Origin: Mixta hanseatica | GTDB taxonomy: Bacteria > Pseudomonadota > Gammaproteobacteria > Enterobacterales > Enterobacteriaceae | Assembly: GCF_023517775.1 (NCBI RefSeq) | Contig: NZ_CP082904.1 | Location: 1,798,001-1,862,000 of the forward strand | Reading direction: 5' to 3' | Length of the DNA stretch: 64,000 bases | Shown: positions 47,526-56,767 of the stretch, one piece after another | How positions within the stretch are numbered: the first letter of the stretch is position 1 | Layout: each line of letters opens with the position of its first letter | Program-made: the position numbers and the translations under genes | The notes under the pieces: model-generated | The model's input: the letters and a program-made list of their open reading frames with translations, nothing else | Databases searched by the model: none | Told to the model about the DNA's origin: nothing

Positions 47526-48074
47526 TTAGCTCTGCTCGGAGACCAATAGCGCGAGGGTATCCGGCTCCAGCGCCCGGAAAATATGCTCCTGATCTGCCGG
47601 ATAAGAGATATAGTCACCGACGTTAAGCTCCACCGGCGCACTGGACAGCCCCACCAGCGCCCGCCCCTGGGCAATAATGATATGTTCCACTGACCCCAGC
47701 GCATGCGGGCTGGAAAGGCGCTCCGATCCCGGCTGCGTCATCAGTAAATAGACATCCCGGCGCGCCCCTGGCGGACAGGTGGCCAGCAGGATCGCTTTAT
47801 AGTCGGCCAGTTCGGCGGTAACCATGGGTCCTTCGCCCCGACGGATAACCTGCATCTTATTAACCTGCGGCTCCATCAGACGCGCAAAGGGAATATCCAA
47901 AGCCACGCACAATGCCCAGAGCGTTTCCAGACTGGGATTGCCATTGCCTGCTTCCAGCTGAGAGAGCGTCGACTTGGCAATACCGGCACGGCGCGCGACT
48001 TCTGCCAGCGAGAGCCCGGCTCTTTGCCGTTCGCGTACCAGTCCTTCAGCAATAATCGTAATGGGTTGGATCAC
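47526..48074 (-). CDS. HTH-cupin transcriptional regulator, divergent from azlCD
   Basis: The 182-residue protein has an N-terminal XRE-type helix-turn-helix (LVRERQRAGLSLAEVARRAG, then IAKSTLSQLEAGN, about residues 12-44). A C-terminal cupin barrel (HALGSVEHIIIAQGRALVGL, GDYISYPADQEHIFRAL) probably binds a small metabolite. Divergent transcription from azlC, and the palindrome between the genes, suggest it regulates the exporter and itself. Confidence 0.88.
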   Translation of the reverse strand: MIQPITIIAEGLVRERQRAGLSLAEVARRAGIAKSTLSQLEAGNGNPSLETLWALCVALDIPFARLMEPQVNKMQVIRRGEGPMVTAELADYKAILLATCPPGARRDVYLLMTQPGSERLSSPHALGSVEHIIIAQGRALVGLSSAPVELNVGDYISYPADQEHIFRALEPDTLALLVSEQS

Positions 48075-48089
48075 GCTTTCATCCTGTAT

Positions 48090-48103
48090 CGAACGATCGT
48101 TCG
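48090..48103. promoter_or_regulatory. Palindromic operator between the HTH-cupin gene and azlC
   Basis: CGAACGATCGTTCG is a perfect 14-bp palindrome 16 bases upstream of the regulator start. A related TTCGTTCGTTA lies at 48144-48154, just before azlC, and TATAAT (48132-48137) may be the azlC -10. Binding by the HTH-cupin protein is inferred. Confidence 0.6.
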
Positions 48104-48166
48104 TCTTGTAAAACGAGCATCAATTGTTCATTATAATGGCATTTCGTTCGTTATGGGAGAGAGGGA

Positions 48167-48832
48167 ATGGCTCGACGGCGGTTTTTACTCACAAATGATG
48201 TGCTCAAGGGGATTGTGCTGGTTTGTCTGGCGGATGCACTGGTAGGGCTTTCCTACGGATCGCTGGCCATTGCCGAAGGCTTTCCTTTTTGGGTGCCGAT
48301 GACGCTCTCCGTTTTGGTGCTTGCCGGCGCCTCAGAGTTTATGTTTATCGGCATTATTGCTGGCGGAGGTAGCCCCTTTACCGCTGCGGCCGCGGGCCTG
48401 TTGGTAAATGCCCGTCATCTGCCTTTTGGCATTGCGGTTAAAGACCTGGTAGGACGTAAATACCTTAGCTGGCTGGGCTGCCACATTATGAATGATGAAA
48501 GCGTAGTGTTTGGCATTTCTCAGCGCAAACAGGTGGAGCGCCGTGCCGCCTACTGGCTATGCGGGCTGGGCATTGCTTTTTGCTGGCCGCTCAGCGTCAT
48601 GCTGGGCACGGTGGTAGGGCAGTGGATCCCCGATACCGATGCTATTGGGCTGGATGCAGTCTTTCCGGCCATCTTAATTGCGCTGATTTTTCCGGCGCTA
48701 CAACAACGACGCGTGCTTATCCCGGCTGCAACGGGCGCGCTGGTGGCGCTGGTGACATTGCCGTGGGTGCCGGTTGGCATGCCAGTACTTTTTTCCTTAT
48801 CAGGACTGTTGGCATGGAGGAATAAAAAATGA
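48167..48832 (+). CDS. azlC: AzlC-family branched-chain amino-acid exporter, large subunit
   Basis: The 221-residue membrane protein has six to seven helices and the AzlC/YgaZ motifs: ADALVGLSYGSLAIAEGF, then AGASEFMFIGIIAGGGSP, and LLVNARHLPFGIAV. With AzlD (YgaH) it exports valine or related amino acids, as known for E. coli YgaZH. GGGAGAGAGGGA precedes ATG 48167. The stop overlaps the azlD start as ATGA. The exact substrate here is not shown. Confidence 0.88.
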   Translation: MARRRFLLTNDVLKGIVLVCLADALVGLSYGSLAIAEGFPFWVPMTLSVLVLAGASEFMFIGIIAGGGSPFTAAAAGLLVNARHLPFGIAVKDLVGRKYLSWLGCHIMNDESVVFGISQRKQVERRAAYWLCGLGIAFCWPLSVMLGTVVGQWIPDTDAIGLDAVFPAILIALIFPALQQRRVLIPAATGALVALVTLPWVPVGMPVLFSLSGLLAWRNKK

Positions 48833-49149
48833 CGGCGACCATGACGATCGGCGGTATCGCTCTGCTTGCCGTAGGCACCTGGTTAATGCGTTTTGCCGGT
48901 TATAAACTGGGCAGCCGCCTTGCGCTCCCTGAGCGCACCCGTATGCTGTTATCAGACGCGGCCATTGTATTGCTGTTGGCCGTGGCCGCCACCGCCACGC
49001 TGTTCAACGGACAAGCGTTTGCCGGCTTTGCGCGTTTGTCCGGGGTGATGGTGGCGCTATTTCTTGCCTGGCGTAAAGCGCCGCTGATTGTGGTCATTAT
49101 CAGCGCCGGGCTGGTAACCGCCTTAATGCGGTATTTTGGCGTGACGTAA
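48829..49149 (+). CDS. azlD: AzlD-family branched-chain amino-acid exporter, small subunit
   Basis: This is a 106-residue protein with about four helices (GIALLAVGTWLMRFAGYKLG, AAIVLLLAVAATATLF, LIVVIISAGLVTALMRYFG). It overlaps azlC by four bases. AzlD-type proteins are obligate partners of AzlC. The conserved TWLMRFAG segment near the start is typical. Confidence 0.87.
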   Translation: MTATMTIGGIALLAVGTWLMRFAGYKLGSRLALPERTRMLLSDAAIVLLLAVAATATLFNGQAFAGFARLSGVMVALFLAWRKAPLIVVIISAGLVTALMRYFGVT

Positions 49150-49229
49150 AGCGCTCTGATTATCATCGACAGGCATGCGTGATTACTATCACGGCGGCAG
49201 GATGATCTGCCGTCGTGATGGTAACAAAT

Positions 49230-49796
49230 CTAATTTCTTTTGCTTAAGCTCATGCCGTCATTATTTAAGCTGATGCCGGCGTCATATTCTTTATTCAGCC
49301 GACGCGCCTGGTAAAAAACGGATCGCCAGTAGGGATTATCCAGCGAAGAGCGAATGACGCCTTTGCTGGTAGAAGCGTGTAGGAAATGTCTGTCGGTATC
49401 GTAAAAACCAACATGCATGCCGCCATTAATTCGGAAGAAAACCAAATCGCCGGGGCGCAACTGTTTTGGCGTAACGTGGGTGCCCATATGAATAAGATCG
49501 CGCGTGGTCAACCGCTCTACCGGTAGATTAAAGCGATCTTTTAACGTTCTCCAGACAAAGCCTGAGCAATCAACGCCGGATAATTTCGTGCCACCCCATT
49601 CATAAGGCGTGCCATGCCAGGTATGCATTTGATCGTGCAGAGCCGCAATGACCGGAATTAAATCAGCCTGCTCGCCTTGCACGCTGATATCGTCTGCCTG
49701 CTGGGTTTTTGCTGAGTTTTTACCGGGTGATGAAGAGCAACCGACAAGGGTAATAAAAGAGGCAAGCATCAACGTTTGGGCCAGTTTGCGATTCAT
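49230..49796 (-). CDS. NlpC/P60-family peptidoglycan hydrolase lipoprotein
   Basis: The 188-residue protein has a lipoprotein signal with lipobox LVGC (Cys19). The NlpC/P60 domain has catalytic Cys76 in GVDCSGFV, His127 in MHVGFYD and the third polar residue His139 in HASTSKGV. It should cleave D-iGlu-mDAP bonds in peptide stems at the outer membrane. The stretch WHGTPYEWGG, then GVDCSGF, and HASTSKGVIRSSLDNPYW resembles E. coli NlpC more than MepS, but the context (alone, between azlD and an SDR) differs from the btu-linked nlpC, so it may be an extra paralogue. Confidence 0.88.
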   Translation of the reverse strand: MNRKLAQTLMLASFITLVGCSSSPGKNSAKTQQADDISVQGEQADLIPVIAALHDQMHTWHGTPYEWGGTKLSGVDCSGFVWRTLKDRFNLPVERLTTRDLIHMGTHVTPKQLRPGDLVFFRINGGMHVGFYDTDRHFLHASTSKGVIRSSLDNPYWRSVFYQARRLNKEYDAGISLNNDGMSLSKRN

Positions 49797-50043
49797 TTTC
49801 GATTAGCGCGCTTAATAAAGTGGAAAGAGTGTGAATATTCTGTTTTATAACTGAAAGAAGCGCTACCCAGAACCCCCACTTTTTCTTTTTACGTTAATTT
49901 ACCGGAAGCCGGCCAGATAGCGCCTGTTTTGCTGCCTTTCCACGCGCTTACCGGCCGGTGACGCTAAAATTGTGTTACATATTTCATAGAGAAATGACTT
50001 TTCGCTATCGGGTGCTGCGACTGCATTGATGATGCGAAATCGG

Positions 50044-50787
50044 TTAATAAGGGCTGGCGGTGGGACGCACGATAATTTCACTTACGTCTACATCATCAGG
50101 CTGAGCAATGGCATATGACATCGCGCGGGCGATGCTCTCCGGCGGCAATGCAATCCGACGAAATGTCTGCATCGCCTGACGCGCGGTTTCATCGCTAATG
50201 ATATCCGCCAGTTCAGATTCCACCACGCCCGGCGAGATCACCGTTACGCGAATTTTATCGCTTTCCTGCCTCAGGCCATCAGAAAGGGCGCGAACGGCGT
50301 ATTTGCTGGCGCAGTAAACGGCAGCGGTAGGTGAAACGCTATGCGCGCCGATAGAGGCGACGTTGATAATATGACCATATTCCTGCGCCTGCATCACCGG
50401 CAGCACCGCCGCGATGCCATACAGCACGCCGCGAACGTTAACATCCAGCGTTAGTTCCCATTCTTCCACTTTCAGCGCGGCGAGCGGCGAGAGCGGCATA
50501 ACGCCGGCATTATTAATTAACACATCAATACGACCATATTTTTCCATCGCCAGATCGGCCAGCTGCTGCAGGGCGCTACGTTCCAGCACATCGCATTGCA
50601 GCGCATCAATCTTTGCTCCCTCGGCCCGCAGTTCGGCACATAGCTTTTCAAGCCGCTCGGTACGGCGGGCGCCCACCACCAGCCTGTGTCCTTCCGCCGC
50701 CAGCAGGCGCGCGGTAGCCTCACCGATGCCGCTGCTGGCGCCGGTCAGAATGATTACTTTATGCGGTTCACGGATTGTCTGGCTCAT
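50044..50787 (-). CDS. Short-chain dehydrogenase/reductase
   Basis: This is a classical SDR oxidoreductase with a Rossmann fold. The cofactor motif is TGASSGIG (residues ~15-22), followed by NNAGVMPLS and the catalytic Ser-Tyr-Lys set in NVASIGAHS and AVYCASKYAVRA. An Arg-rich patch after the second strand (GARRTERL) favours NADP. I start it at ATG 50787, nine bases after GGAGAG (247 residues); ATG 50802 has no ribosome site. It is divergent from an AraC-family gene, which may control it. The substrate is unknown. Confidence 0.86.
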   Translation of the reverse strand: MSQTIREPHKVIILTGASSGIGEATARLLAAEGHRLVVGARRTERLEKLCAELRAEGAKIDALQCDVLERSALQQLADLAMEKYGRIDVLINNAGVMPLSPLAALKVEEWELTLDVNVRGVLYGIAAVLPVMQAQEYGHIINVASIGAHSVSPTAAVYCASKYAVRALSDGLRQESDKIRVTVISPGVVESELADIISDETARQAMQTFRRIALPPESIARAMSYAIAQPDDVDVSEIIVRPTASPY

Positions 50788-50964
50788 GGTTTTACTCTCC
50801 ATATCATGGTTGAGCCTTCAGCTTAAAAACATCCATTACTCGCTGATAGCGTCATTCCTCGCTTAGTATTGCCTTATTATCTCGTTATTGCGGCTGGCGC
50901 TGTTCCTGAGGGACGGAAAGCGATTACTATTGCCAGAGCGCTTAACTGCCGGGACGCTAACCCA

Positions 50965-51897
50965 ATGATATCAACCGTACAGCAGCAAATTTGTCAGTCT
51001 CTTCAGACGCTGGCGCCGCAGGAAGGCTATACCGCGTCGTTGCTGGAAGAGGTACGCTTTATGCGGGCGGATCGGCCCATCGAACGTACTCCGGTGCTGT
51101 ATGAACCCAGCATCATTATTGTTTGCCAGGGGCGGAAACGAGGATATCTCGCCGATCGCATTTATCACTATGATGCGCAGCAGTTTCTGGTGTTGTCGGT
51201 GCCTTTACCTTTTTCTTCGGAAACGGAAGCGACGCCGGAAGAGCCGATGCTGGCGGTGGCGGTGAAGCTTAACCTGGCGCTGGCCACGGAGCTGCTGATG
51301 CTGGTTGGCGAATCCGGCAGGCAGATCCCCTCTGCGCCAGAAGGGATGATTTCAACGCCGCTTGATGCGGCCCTGCTGGATGTGGTGCATCGGCTGCTGC
51401 TGGCGCTGCAGTCACCGCTGGAGGCGAAAGCGCTGGGCGCATCGCTGCTGCGCGAACTCTATTTCCGGGTGCTGATGAGTGAGCAGGGCGGCGCCATTCG
51501 CGCCGCGTTAGCCTGTCAGGGGCATTTTGGCCGCATCTCGCGTGCGCTGAATCATATCCACCAGCAGTGGCAAAGCCCGCTTAACGTGCCGATGCTGGCG
51601 GAAAAAGCGGGCATGAGCGTGCCGCGCTTTCATCTTCATTTCAAAGCCATTACCCATACCTCGCCGATCCAATACATCAAATCCGTCAGGCTACATCAGG
51701 CCCGCCTGATGATGATTCGCACTAATCTCCCCGCTTCAAAGACCGCATTGCAGGTGGGATATGAAAGCGCGTCGCAGTTTAACCGCGAATTTCGCCGCTT
51801 TTTTGGCCGCAGTCCAGGCGAAGAGACGCATCGCATGCGGCAGGCGCTGGCATTATTACCGGCCACTGAACTGGCGAAGCAGGCGATCTCTCACTAA
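50965..51897 (+). CDS. AraC-family transcriptional regulator
   Basis: The 310-residue protein has an N-terminal AraC_N-type cupin domain (LYEPSIIIVCQGRKRGYLAD, then FLVLSVPLPFSSET) and a C-terminal double helix-turn-helix (LAEKAGMSVPRFHLHFKAIT and ALQVGYESASQFNREFRRFF). It resembles YqhC-type activators of aldehyde- or alcohol-reductase genes, so control of the divergent SDR gene is plausible. The start at ATG 50965 (MISTVQQQ) is my choice; the open frame reaches a TTG at 50869 but the added part has no family look, and the ribosome site is poor either way. Confidence 0.86.
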   Translation: MISTVQQQICQSLQTLAPQEGYTASLLEEVRFMRADRPIERTPVLYEPSIIIVCQGRKRGYLADRIYHYDAQQFLVLSVPLPFSSETEATPEEPMLAVAVKLNLALATELLMLVGESGRQIPSAPEGMISTPLDAALLDVVHRLLLALQSPLEAKALGASLLRELYFRVLMSEQGGAIRAALACQGHFGRISRALNHIHQQWQSPLNVPMLAEKAGMSVPRFHLHFKAITHTSPIQYIKSVRLHQARLMMIRTNLPASKTALQVGYESASQFNREFRRFFGRSPGEETHRMRQALALLPATELAKQAISH

Positions 51898-52014
51898 AAC
51901 CAGCAACGTTACCGATCTTCTCTTTAATTTCCTCTATCCACGCCTTCCGACCTCTTGAATGCCAAACGTGCAAATAACCCAGGCGTTAAGACGCGCGGGC
52001 TTGTCCACGGTTAG

Positions 52015-52051
52015 AAGATGAAATGAAAGGTGTAACATTTCATTTCATCTT
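52015..52051. promoter_or_regulatory. Inverted repeat upstream of srlA
   Basis: AGATGAAATGAAA (52016-52028) and TTTCATTTCATCT (52038-52050) are exact complements around a 9-base spacer, extended by one A-T pair. It ends 125 bases before srlA. A TTTTATTTTGAAAG motif next to it (52050-52063) resembles CTTTCATTCTGAAAG before srlR (55317-55331), so SrlR binding is possible. With its TTTTATTTT tail it could also be a terminator for the AraC gene. Confidence 0.5.
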
Positions 52052-52175
52052 TTATTTTGAAAGTTTTATTAATCATTTTGTGATATGTTCGCGTTTTATT
52101 GTTTTGTTTTAGATCTATCTTGTTACCGCAGTGAATATGAAATTGTTTCTGTTCTCTACGTGAAGGGGTCGCAAC

Positions 52176-52724
52176 ATGATTGAAAGCATTACACACGGAG
52201 CCGAGTGGTTTATTGGGCTCTTTCAGAAGGGAGGCGAGGTATTTGTCGGGATGGTCACCGACATTCTGCCTTTGCTGATTAGCCTACTGGTGGTTATGAA
52301 TGCGCTAATCGTTTTTGTCGGGCAGCGTCGTATTGAGGCGCTGGCTCAGCGCTGCGCTGGAAATCCGGTTTCCCGCTATCTGTTTCTGCCTGTTATCGGC
52401 ACGTTTGTTTTCTGTGATCCCATGACGCACAGCCTCGGCAAGTTCATGCCGGAAAAATACAAGCCAAGCTACTACGCCGCGGCCTCCTATAGCTGTCACT
52501 CCATGAACGGCCTGTTTCCGCATATCAATCCCGGCGAGCTGTTTGTCTATCTGGGGATCGCTAATGGACTAACGACGCTTGGCCTGCCGCTGGGGCCGTT
52601 GGCCGTCAGCTACCTGCTGGTGGGCATGGTGATGAACTTTTTCCGGGGCTGGATCACCGATCTCACTACCACCTTCTTTGAGAAAAAGATGGGTGTACAA
52701 CTTGAACGCCAGGTTCGTTTATAA
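52176..52724 (+). CDS. srlA: PTS glucitol/sorbitol transporter EIIC2 component
   Basis: SrlA is the membrane part of the glucitol-specific phosphotransferase system. The 182-residue protein has three to four hydrophobic helices and conserved segments [23 protein letters not shown] and [27 protein letters not shown] (shown in parts of the protein between residues ~79 and 131). AAGGGG lies before ATG 52176. It is first in srlAEBD-srlM-srlR. A TGTGATATGTTCGCG stretch upstream (52080-52094) could be a poor CRP site; catabolite control is usual for the operon. Confidence 0.93.
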   Translation: MIESITHGAEWFIGLFQKGGEVFVGMVTDILPLLISLLVVMNALIVFVGQRRIEALAQRCAGNPVSRYLFLPVIGTFVFCDPMTHSLGKFMPEKYKPSYYAAASYSCHSMNGLFPHINPGELFVYLGIANGLTTLGLPLGPLAVSYLLVGMVMNFFRGWITDLTTTFFEKKMGVQLERQVRL

Positions 52725-52738
52725 ACGCGGAGCGGAAG

Positions 52739-53728
52739 ATGAGTGACACTATTACCATAAAGAAAGGCGCAAGCGGCTGGGGCGGCCCGCTCACCATTAG
52801 CATTACGCCGGGAAAAAAAATTGTTTACGTGACGGCAGGCACTCGACCCGCCATTGTCGATCGGCTGAAAGCGCTTACCGGCTGGGAAGCGGTTGACGGC
52901 TTTAAAGAAGGCGAACCGCCGGGCGAAGAGATCGGCGTGGCGGTTATCGACTGTGGCGGCACTTTGCGCTGCGGCCTCTATCCGAAGCGGCGCATTCCGA
53001 CCATTAACATTCATGCCACCGGCAAGTCCGGCCCGCTGGCGCAGTACATTACTGAAGATATCTATGTGTCTGGCGTACGCTCGGAAGATATCCAGGCGGT
53101 GAACGGCGCGTCTTTACCCGCCGCAGAATCACAGCCCGAGCCTGCGCCGATAAGCAAAGGCCGCGATTATGACGCCAGTAAAAAAATTACCGAGCAGAGT
53201 GATGGCCTGCTGGCGAAGGTCGGTATGGGAATGGGTTCGGTAGTCGCCGTTTTCTTTCAGGCCGGCAGAGAAACCATCGACACGGTGCTAAAAACCATTT
53301 TGCCCTTTATGGCATTCGTTTCGGCGCTGATCGGCATCATTATGGCTTCCGGGCTGGGCGATTTTATTGCTCATGGCCTGACACCACTGGCAAACAGCCC
53401 GGTCGGGCTGGTGACGCTGGCGCTGATCTGCTCTTTCCCGCTGCTTTCCCCGTTCCTCGGTCCTGGTGCGGTGATTGCGCAGGTTATCGGCGTACTGGTC
53501 GGGGTGCAGATCGGGCAGGGGACCATCCCGCCGCACCTCGCGCTGCCGGCGCTGTTCGCAATTAATTCTCAGGCAGCCTGCGACTTTATTCCTGTTGGGC
53601 TATCGATTGCCGAAGCGCGTCAGGAGACCGTACGCGTCGGCGTTCCTTCTGTGCTGGTCGGCCGCTTCCTTACCGGCGCGCCAGCCGTACTGCTAGCCTG
53701 GGCCGTTTCCGGATTTATCTATCAATAA
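52739..53728 (+). CDS. srlE: PTS glucitol/sorbitol transporter EIIBC1 component
   Basis: SrlE carries the phosphorylated EIIB domain and the second half of the membrane domain. The N-terminal part (to about residue 140) has the IIB active Cys in [16 protein letters not shown] linker rich in Pro, Glu and Ala follows, then membrane helices such as [20 protein letters not shown] and [18 protein letters not shown]. The length is 329 residues. It starts 14 bases after srlA ends. Confidence 0.94.
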   Translation: MSDTITIKKGASGWGGPLTISITPGKKIVYVTAGTRPAIVDRLKALTGWEAVDGFKEGEPPGEEIGVAVIDCGGTLRCGLYPKRRIPTINIHATGKSGPLAQYITEDIYVSGVRSEDIQAVNGASLPAAESQPEPAPISKGRDYDASKKITEQSDGLLAKVGMGMGSVVAVFFQAGRETIDTVLKTILPFMAFVSALIGIIMASGLGDFIAHGLTPLANSPVGLVTLALICSFPLLSPFLGPGAVIAQVIGVLVGVQIGQGTIPPHLALPALFAINSQAACDFIPVGLSIAEARQETVRVGVPSVLVGRFLTGAPAVLLAWAVSGFIYQ

Positions 53729-53742
53729 CAGCGGGAGAGCTT

Positions 53743-54111
53743 ATGAAAACTGTTTATGAATCCACTTTTATCTCTGTTGGCCTTTGTGCGAATGCGTCGC
53801 TGGAAGAGAACTTCATCATCACCTTTGGCGAAGGCGCACCACAGGATGTCGCGGAATACTGTTTTATCCATCGTACAGAGGTGAATGACGGCGGGGCGTT
53901 TGCCGCCGGCTCCGTGCTGGCTATTGGGGAAAAAGAGTACCCGGTCACGGCAGTAGGCGAGGTGGCGCGGGAAAACCTGCATGCCCTGGGTCATATCACC
54001 GTGCGTTTTGACGGCGCCAGTCAGGCCGAGTTTCCCGGCACCGTTCATGTGGTCGGCAGCGCGCCAACCGCTATTGAGCCGGGCCAAAAGTTTCGTATGT
54101 TGAGTGAATAA
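53743..54111 (+). CDS. srlB: PTS glucitol/sorbitol EIIA component
   Basis: SrlB is the soluble EIIA protein that takes phosphate from HPr. The 122-residue protein has the expected phosphorylated His in EYCFIHRTEVNDG (near 45) and the conserved YPVTAVGEVAREN and LGHITVRFDG segments. Ribosome site GCGGGAGAG precedes ATG 53743, 14 bases after srlE. Confidence 0.93.
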   Translation: MKTVYESTFISVGLCANASLEENFIITFGEGAPQDVAEYCFIHRTEVNDGGAFAAGSVLAIGEKEYPVTAVGEVARENLHALGHITVRFDGASQAEFPGTVHVVGSAPTAIEPGQKFRMLSE

Positions 54112-54124
54112 TCGGGAGAAGAGA

Positions 54125-54904
54125 ATGGATCAGGTTGCTGTAGTCATCGGTGGTGGTCAAACGCTGGGTGCTTACCTGTGCGCCGGGCTGGCGGAGGCCG
54201 GTTATAACGTGGCGGTTGCCGACCTTAATCAAGAAAATGCGCAGAAGATTGCCGCAGATATCAATCAACGCTATGGCGCGCAACGGGCGCAGGCTTTTCA
54301 GGTGGACGCCACCGATGAAGAGAGCGTTATCGCGCTGGCGCGTCAGGTTGATGCGGGCTTTGGCCGAACCGATCTGCTGCTGTACAGCGCGGGCATTGCC
54401 AAAGCTGCGCCGATTACCGAGTTCGGGCTTAATGATTTTGACCTGTCGCTGCAGGTGAATCTGGTGGGATATTTTCTTTGCGCCCGCGAGTTCTCAAAGC
54501 TGATGATCAGAGACGGTATCAAGGGACGCATTATTCAGATTAACTCCAAGTCTGGCAAAGTCGGCAGCAAGCATAACTCTGGTTACAGCGCGGCCAAGTT
54601 TGGCGGCGTCGGGCTGACACAGTCGCTGGCGCTTGATCTGGCTGAATATGGCATCACCGTCCATTCCCTGATGCTGGGCAACCTGCTGAAGTCGCCTATG
54701 TTTCAGTCTCTGCTGCCGCAGTATGCGGAGAAGCTCGGCATCAGGCCGGATCAGGTGGAACAGCACTATATCGACAAGGTTCCGCTGAAGCGCGGATGCG
54801 ACTATGAGGATGTCCTTAATGTTCTGCTGTTTTATGCCAGTGATAAAGCGGCTTACTGCACCGGGCAGTCCATTAACATTACCGGTGGCCAGGTGATGTT
54901 CTGA
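54125..54904 (+). CDS. srlD: Sorbitol-6-phosphate 2-dehydrogenase
   Basis: SrlD oxidises glucitol-6-phosphate to fructose-6-phosphate with NAD. The 259-residue protein equals E. coli in length. It has the SDR features GGGQTLGAYLC (cofactor), SAGIAK, and the catalytic Ser and Tyr-x3-Lys in INSKSGKVG and GYSAAKFGG. The start is ATG 54125, right after CGGGAGAAGA; the frame is open a few codons upstream, overlapping srlB. Confidence 0.95.
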   Translation: MDQVAVVIGGGQTLGAYLCAGLAEAGYNVAVADLNQENAQKIAADINQRYGAQRAQAFQVDATDEESVIALARQVDAGFGRTDLLLYSAGIAKAAPITEFGLNDFDLSLQVNLVGYFLCAREFSKLMIRDGIKGRIIQINSKSGKVGSKHNSGYSAAKFGGVGLTQSLALDLAEYGITVHSLMLGNLLKSPMFQSLLPQYAEKLGIRPDQVEQHYIDKVPLKRGCDYEDVLNVLLFYASDKAAYCTGQSINITGGQVMF

Positions 54905-54947
54905 TAACGGATCCGGCAGCGCAGGCTGCCGTTTTCAGGAGAAAAAG

Positions 54948-55310
54948 ATGGATTCTGTTAATGCATTTATCGTTGTGGCCGCCGTGGCATGGATGGGGCA
55001 GATAGCGCTGGGCTGGCGACAAATCAGCTGCTTTAATCGGGCGCTTGAAACGCTTTCGCAGCGCGGGCAGGTCTGTATTGGCCGTTCGACGGGGCGTTTT
55101 AAACCGCGCGTCATCCTGGCGCTGGCCGTCAACGATGACGGCAGGATTAGCGATAATTTAGTTATGAAAGGAGTAACGGTATTTTCACGCCCCGCTAGCG
55201 AAAGCGCCCTTACCGGCAGAAGGCTGGACGATCTCTGCCCGGAGAGGCTGTTTCCTGGAAATAAAGCGTTGCAGGAAGCGCTGACGTTAGCTATTACAAA
55301 TAAAAGATGA
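54948..55310 (+). CDS. srlM: Glucitol operon activator protein
   Basis: SrlM (GutM) is the accessory activator of the glucitol operon. The 120-residue protein begins with a hydrophobic helix (AFIVVAAVAWMGQIALGW) and has the GRSTGRFKPRVILALAVNDDGRI segment that is conserved in the family (residues ~45-67). It lies between srlD and srlR as in E. coli. AGGAGAAAAAG precedes ATG 54948. Confidence 0.9.
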   Translation: MDSVNAFIVVAAVAWMGQIALGWRQISCFNRALETLSQRGQVCIGRSTGRFKPRVILALAVNDDGRISDNLVMKGVTVFSRPASESALTGRRLDDLCPERLFPGNKALQEALTLAITNKR

Positions 55311-55316
55311 TACCTT

Positions 55317-55331
55317 TCATTCTGAAAGATT
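55317..55331. promoter_or_regulatory. Candidate operator between srlM and srlR
   Basis: CTTTCA and TGAAAG flank TTC, a 6-bp inverted repeat. It resembles the sequence near the srlA-proximal repeat (52050-52063), suggesting a shared SrlR motif. Confidence 0.4.
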
Positions 55332-55400
55332 ACTCCTTTGCATCGCGAGTTAAGACATCCGGGATGATGAGGAAGTTCAGAAACTGAAAAGGACCTCTTT

Positions 55401-56168
55401 ATGAAACCGATACAACGCCAGGCGCAAATACTTGAATACCTGCAGCAGCATGGCCGGACCACTGTGGAAGCGTTGATTGCCCACTTTAATACCACCGGCA
55501 CGACTATCCGCAAAGATCTTACCCGTCTGCAGCAGGAAGGGGCGGTGATACGCACCTACGGCGGCGTGATGCTGAACCGCGATGAAGGAGATCAGCCTAT
55601 CGACCGAAAAACGCTGATTAACACCGAAAAGAAAAAGCGTATTGCCGCACGCGCCGCGTCACTGATCGGCGAAGGCGACTCGCTGATTTTTGATGCCGGC
55701 AGTACGGTGTTGCAAATGGTGCCGCACCTGGCGCGCTTTAACAATATCACCGTGATGACCAACAGCCTGAGCATTGTCAATGAACTGGTGGAGCTGGATA
55801 ACGATCAGGTGATTCTTATGCCTGGCGGTACCTATCGCAGCACGTCCGCCTCTTTTCACGGCAGCCTGGCCGAGTCGGCCTTTAGCAAATTCAGCTTCGA
55901 CACGCTATTTATTGGCGCCGACGGCGTGGATATGACCGCTGGCGTCACAACGTTTAATGAAGTATTTGCCGTTAGCCAGGCGATGTGTCACGCCGCCAGG
56001 AAAATCGTCCTGCTGGTTGACGCGTCTAAGTTTGGCCGCCGCAGCCCAAACGTGGTATGCAGCCTGGATGCCGTTGATGTGCTGATCACCGATAGCGATA
56101 TTTCCCCGGATACCGTAGCGCAGCTGGAAGAGAAAGGGATCGAAGTTCTGATTGTCGCAGAGGAATAA
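55401..56168 (+). CDS. srlR: DeoR-family glucitol operon repressor
   Basis: SrlR (GutR) represses the operon until glucitol-6-phosphate or a related ligand binds. The 255-residue protein has the DeoR helix-turn-helix ([20 protein letters not shown], then [14 protein letters not shown]) and a C-terminal sugar-phosphate isomerase-like sensor domain ([21 protein letters not shown], later [13 protein letters not shown] [14 protein letters not shown]). A 90-base gap after srlM contains CTTTCATTCTGAAAG (55317-55331), a palindromic candidate operator. gutQ, which follows srlR in E. coli, is absent; a tetR-family gene in opposite orientation lies there instead. Confidence 0.92.
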   Translation: MKPIQRQAQILEYLQQHGRTTVEALIAHFNTTGTTIRKDLTRLQQEGAVIRTYGGVMLNRDEGDQPIDRKTLINTEKKKRIAARAASLIGEGDSLIFDAGSTVLQMVPHLARFNNITVMTNSLSIVNELVELDNDQVILMPGGTYRSTSASFHGSLAESAFSKFSFDTLFIGADGVDMTAGVTTFNEVFAVSQAMCHAARKIVLLVDASKFGRRSPNVVCSLDAVDVLITDSDISPDTVAQLEEKGIEVLIVAEE

Positions 56169-56179
56169 AAAATAAATGA

Positions 56180-56767
56180 TTAACCACAGCGCGCGATTGT
56201 AGTGATAATCAGCGCGCTCAGTTCCTGCATCCCTTCCTGCTGGCTAATATCACCAGCGACCACGGCATTGGATATCGCATCCGCCGCGCCCAGCATCCCC
56301 CACATGGTCGCCAGGGGGATGTCGGATGGCGCAACAAAAGGGGCGAACCAACTGCGGAATTTTTCAATAAAATCGAGCTGGTACTGGCGTTTTACTGCGG
56401 CAAGTTCCGGCGTGCTATCCAGCGAAGAGAGGACGTCGGGAATTTCGCGTCCCTGCGTCAGCACGCAGTTCACATAGCTGGAGGCCACCACCGCCGCCTT
56501 GTCCTGTAGTCTGTCGCCGGCCGCCGCCATTGCCGCATCGATAAGCGCATTCTGCCGACTGTCAAAATCCTTATACAGCGCGGCCAGCAAGCCCTGGCGC
56601 GTAGTGAAATGCTCGTACACTACCGGCTTACTGACGCCTGCCTCCTCAGCCACGCGCCCCAGCGTCAGGGCCGCGCTGCCTTCCTGGCGCACCAGCTGCC
56701 AGGCGACAGTTAACAATTGCTGTCGCCTGGCCTGAGCAGTCATACGCTGGCGTGGAGCCTGATTCAT
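56180..56767 (-). CDS. TetR-family repressor of the quinone reductase operon
   Basis: This is a 195-residue TetR-family regulator with HTH segment LTLGRVAEEAGVSKPVVYEHF (split near residues 35-55) and a helical ligand domain. Its ATG overlaps the stop of the upstream flavoprotein gene by four bases (ATGA), so it is co-translated with it. It likely represses both through the large palindrome at 57374-57426. Confidence 0.86.
   Translation of the reverse strand: MNQAPRQRMTAQARRQQLLTVAWQLVRQEGSAALTLGRVAEEAGVSKPVVYEHFTTRQGLLAALYKDFDSRQNALIDAAMAAAGDRLQDKAAVVASSYVNCVLTQGREIPDVLSSLDSTPELAAVKRQYQLDFIEKFRSWFAPFVAPSDIPLATMWGMLGAADAISNAVVAGDISQQEGMQELSALIITTIARCG

Noticed and set aside
52610..53014. 134-codon antisense frame over srlA/srlE
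   Set aside because: Antisense shadow of the conserved srl genes.
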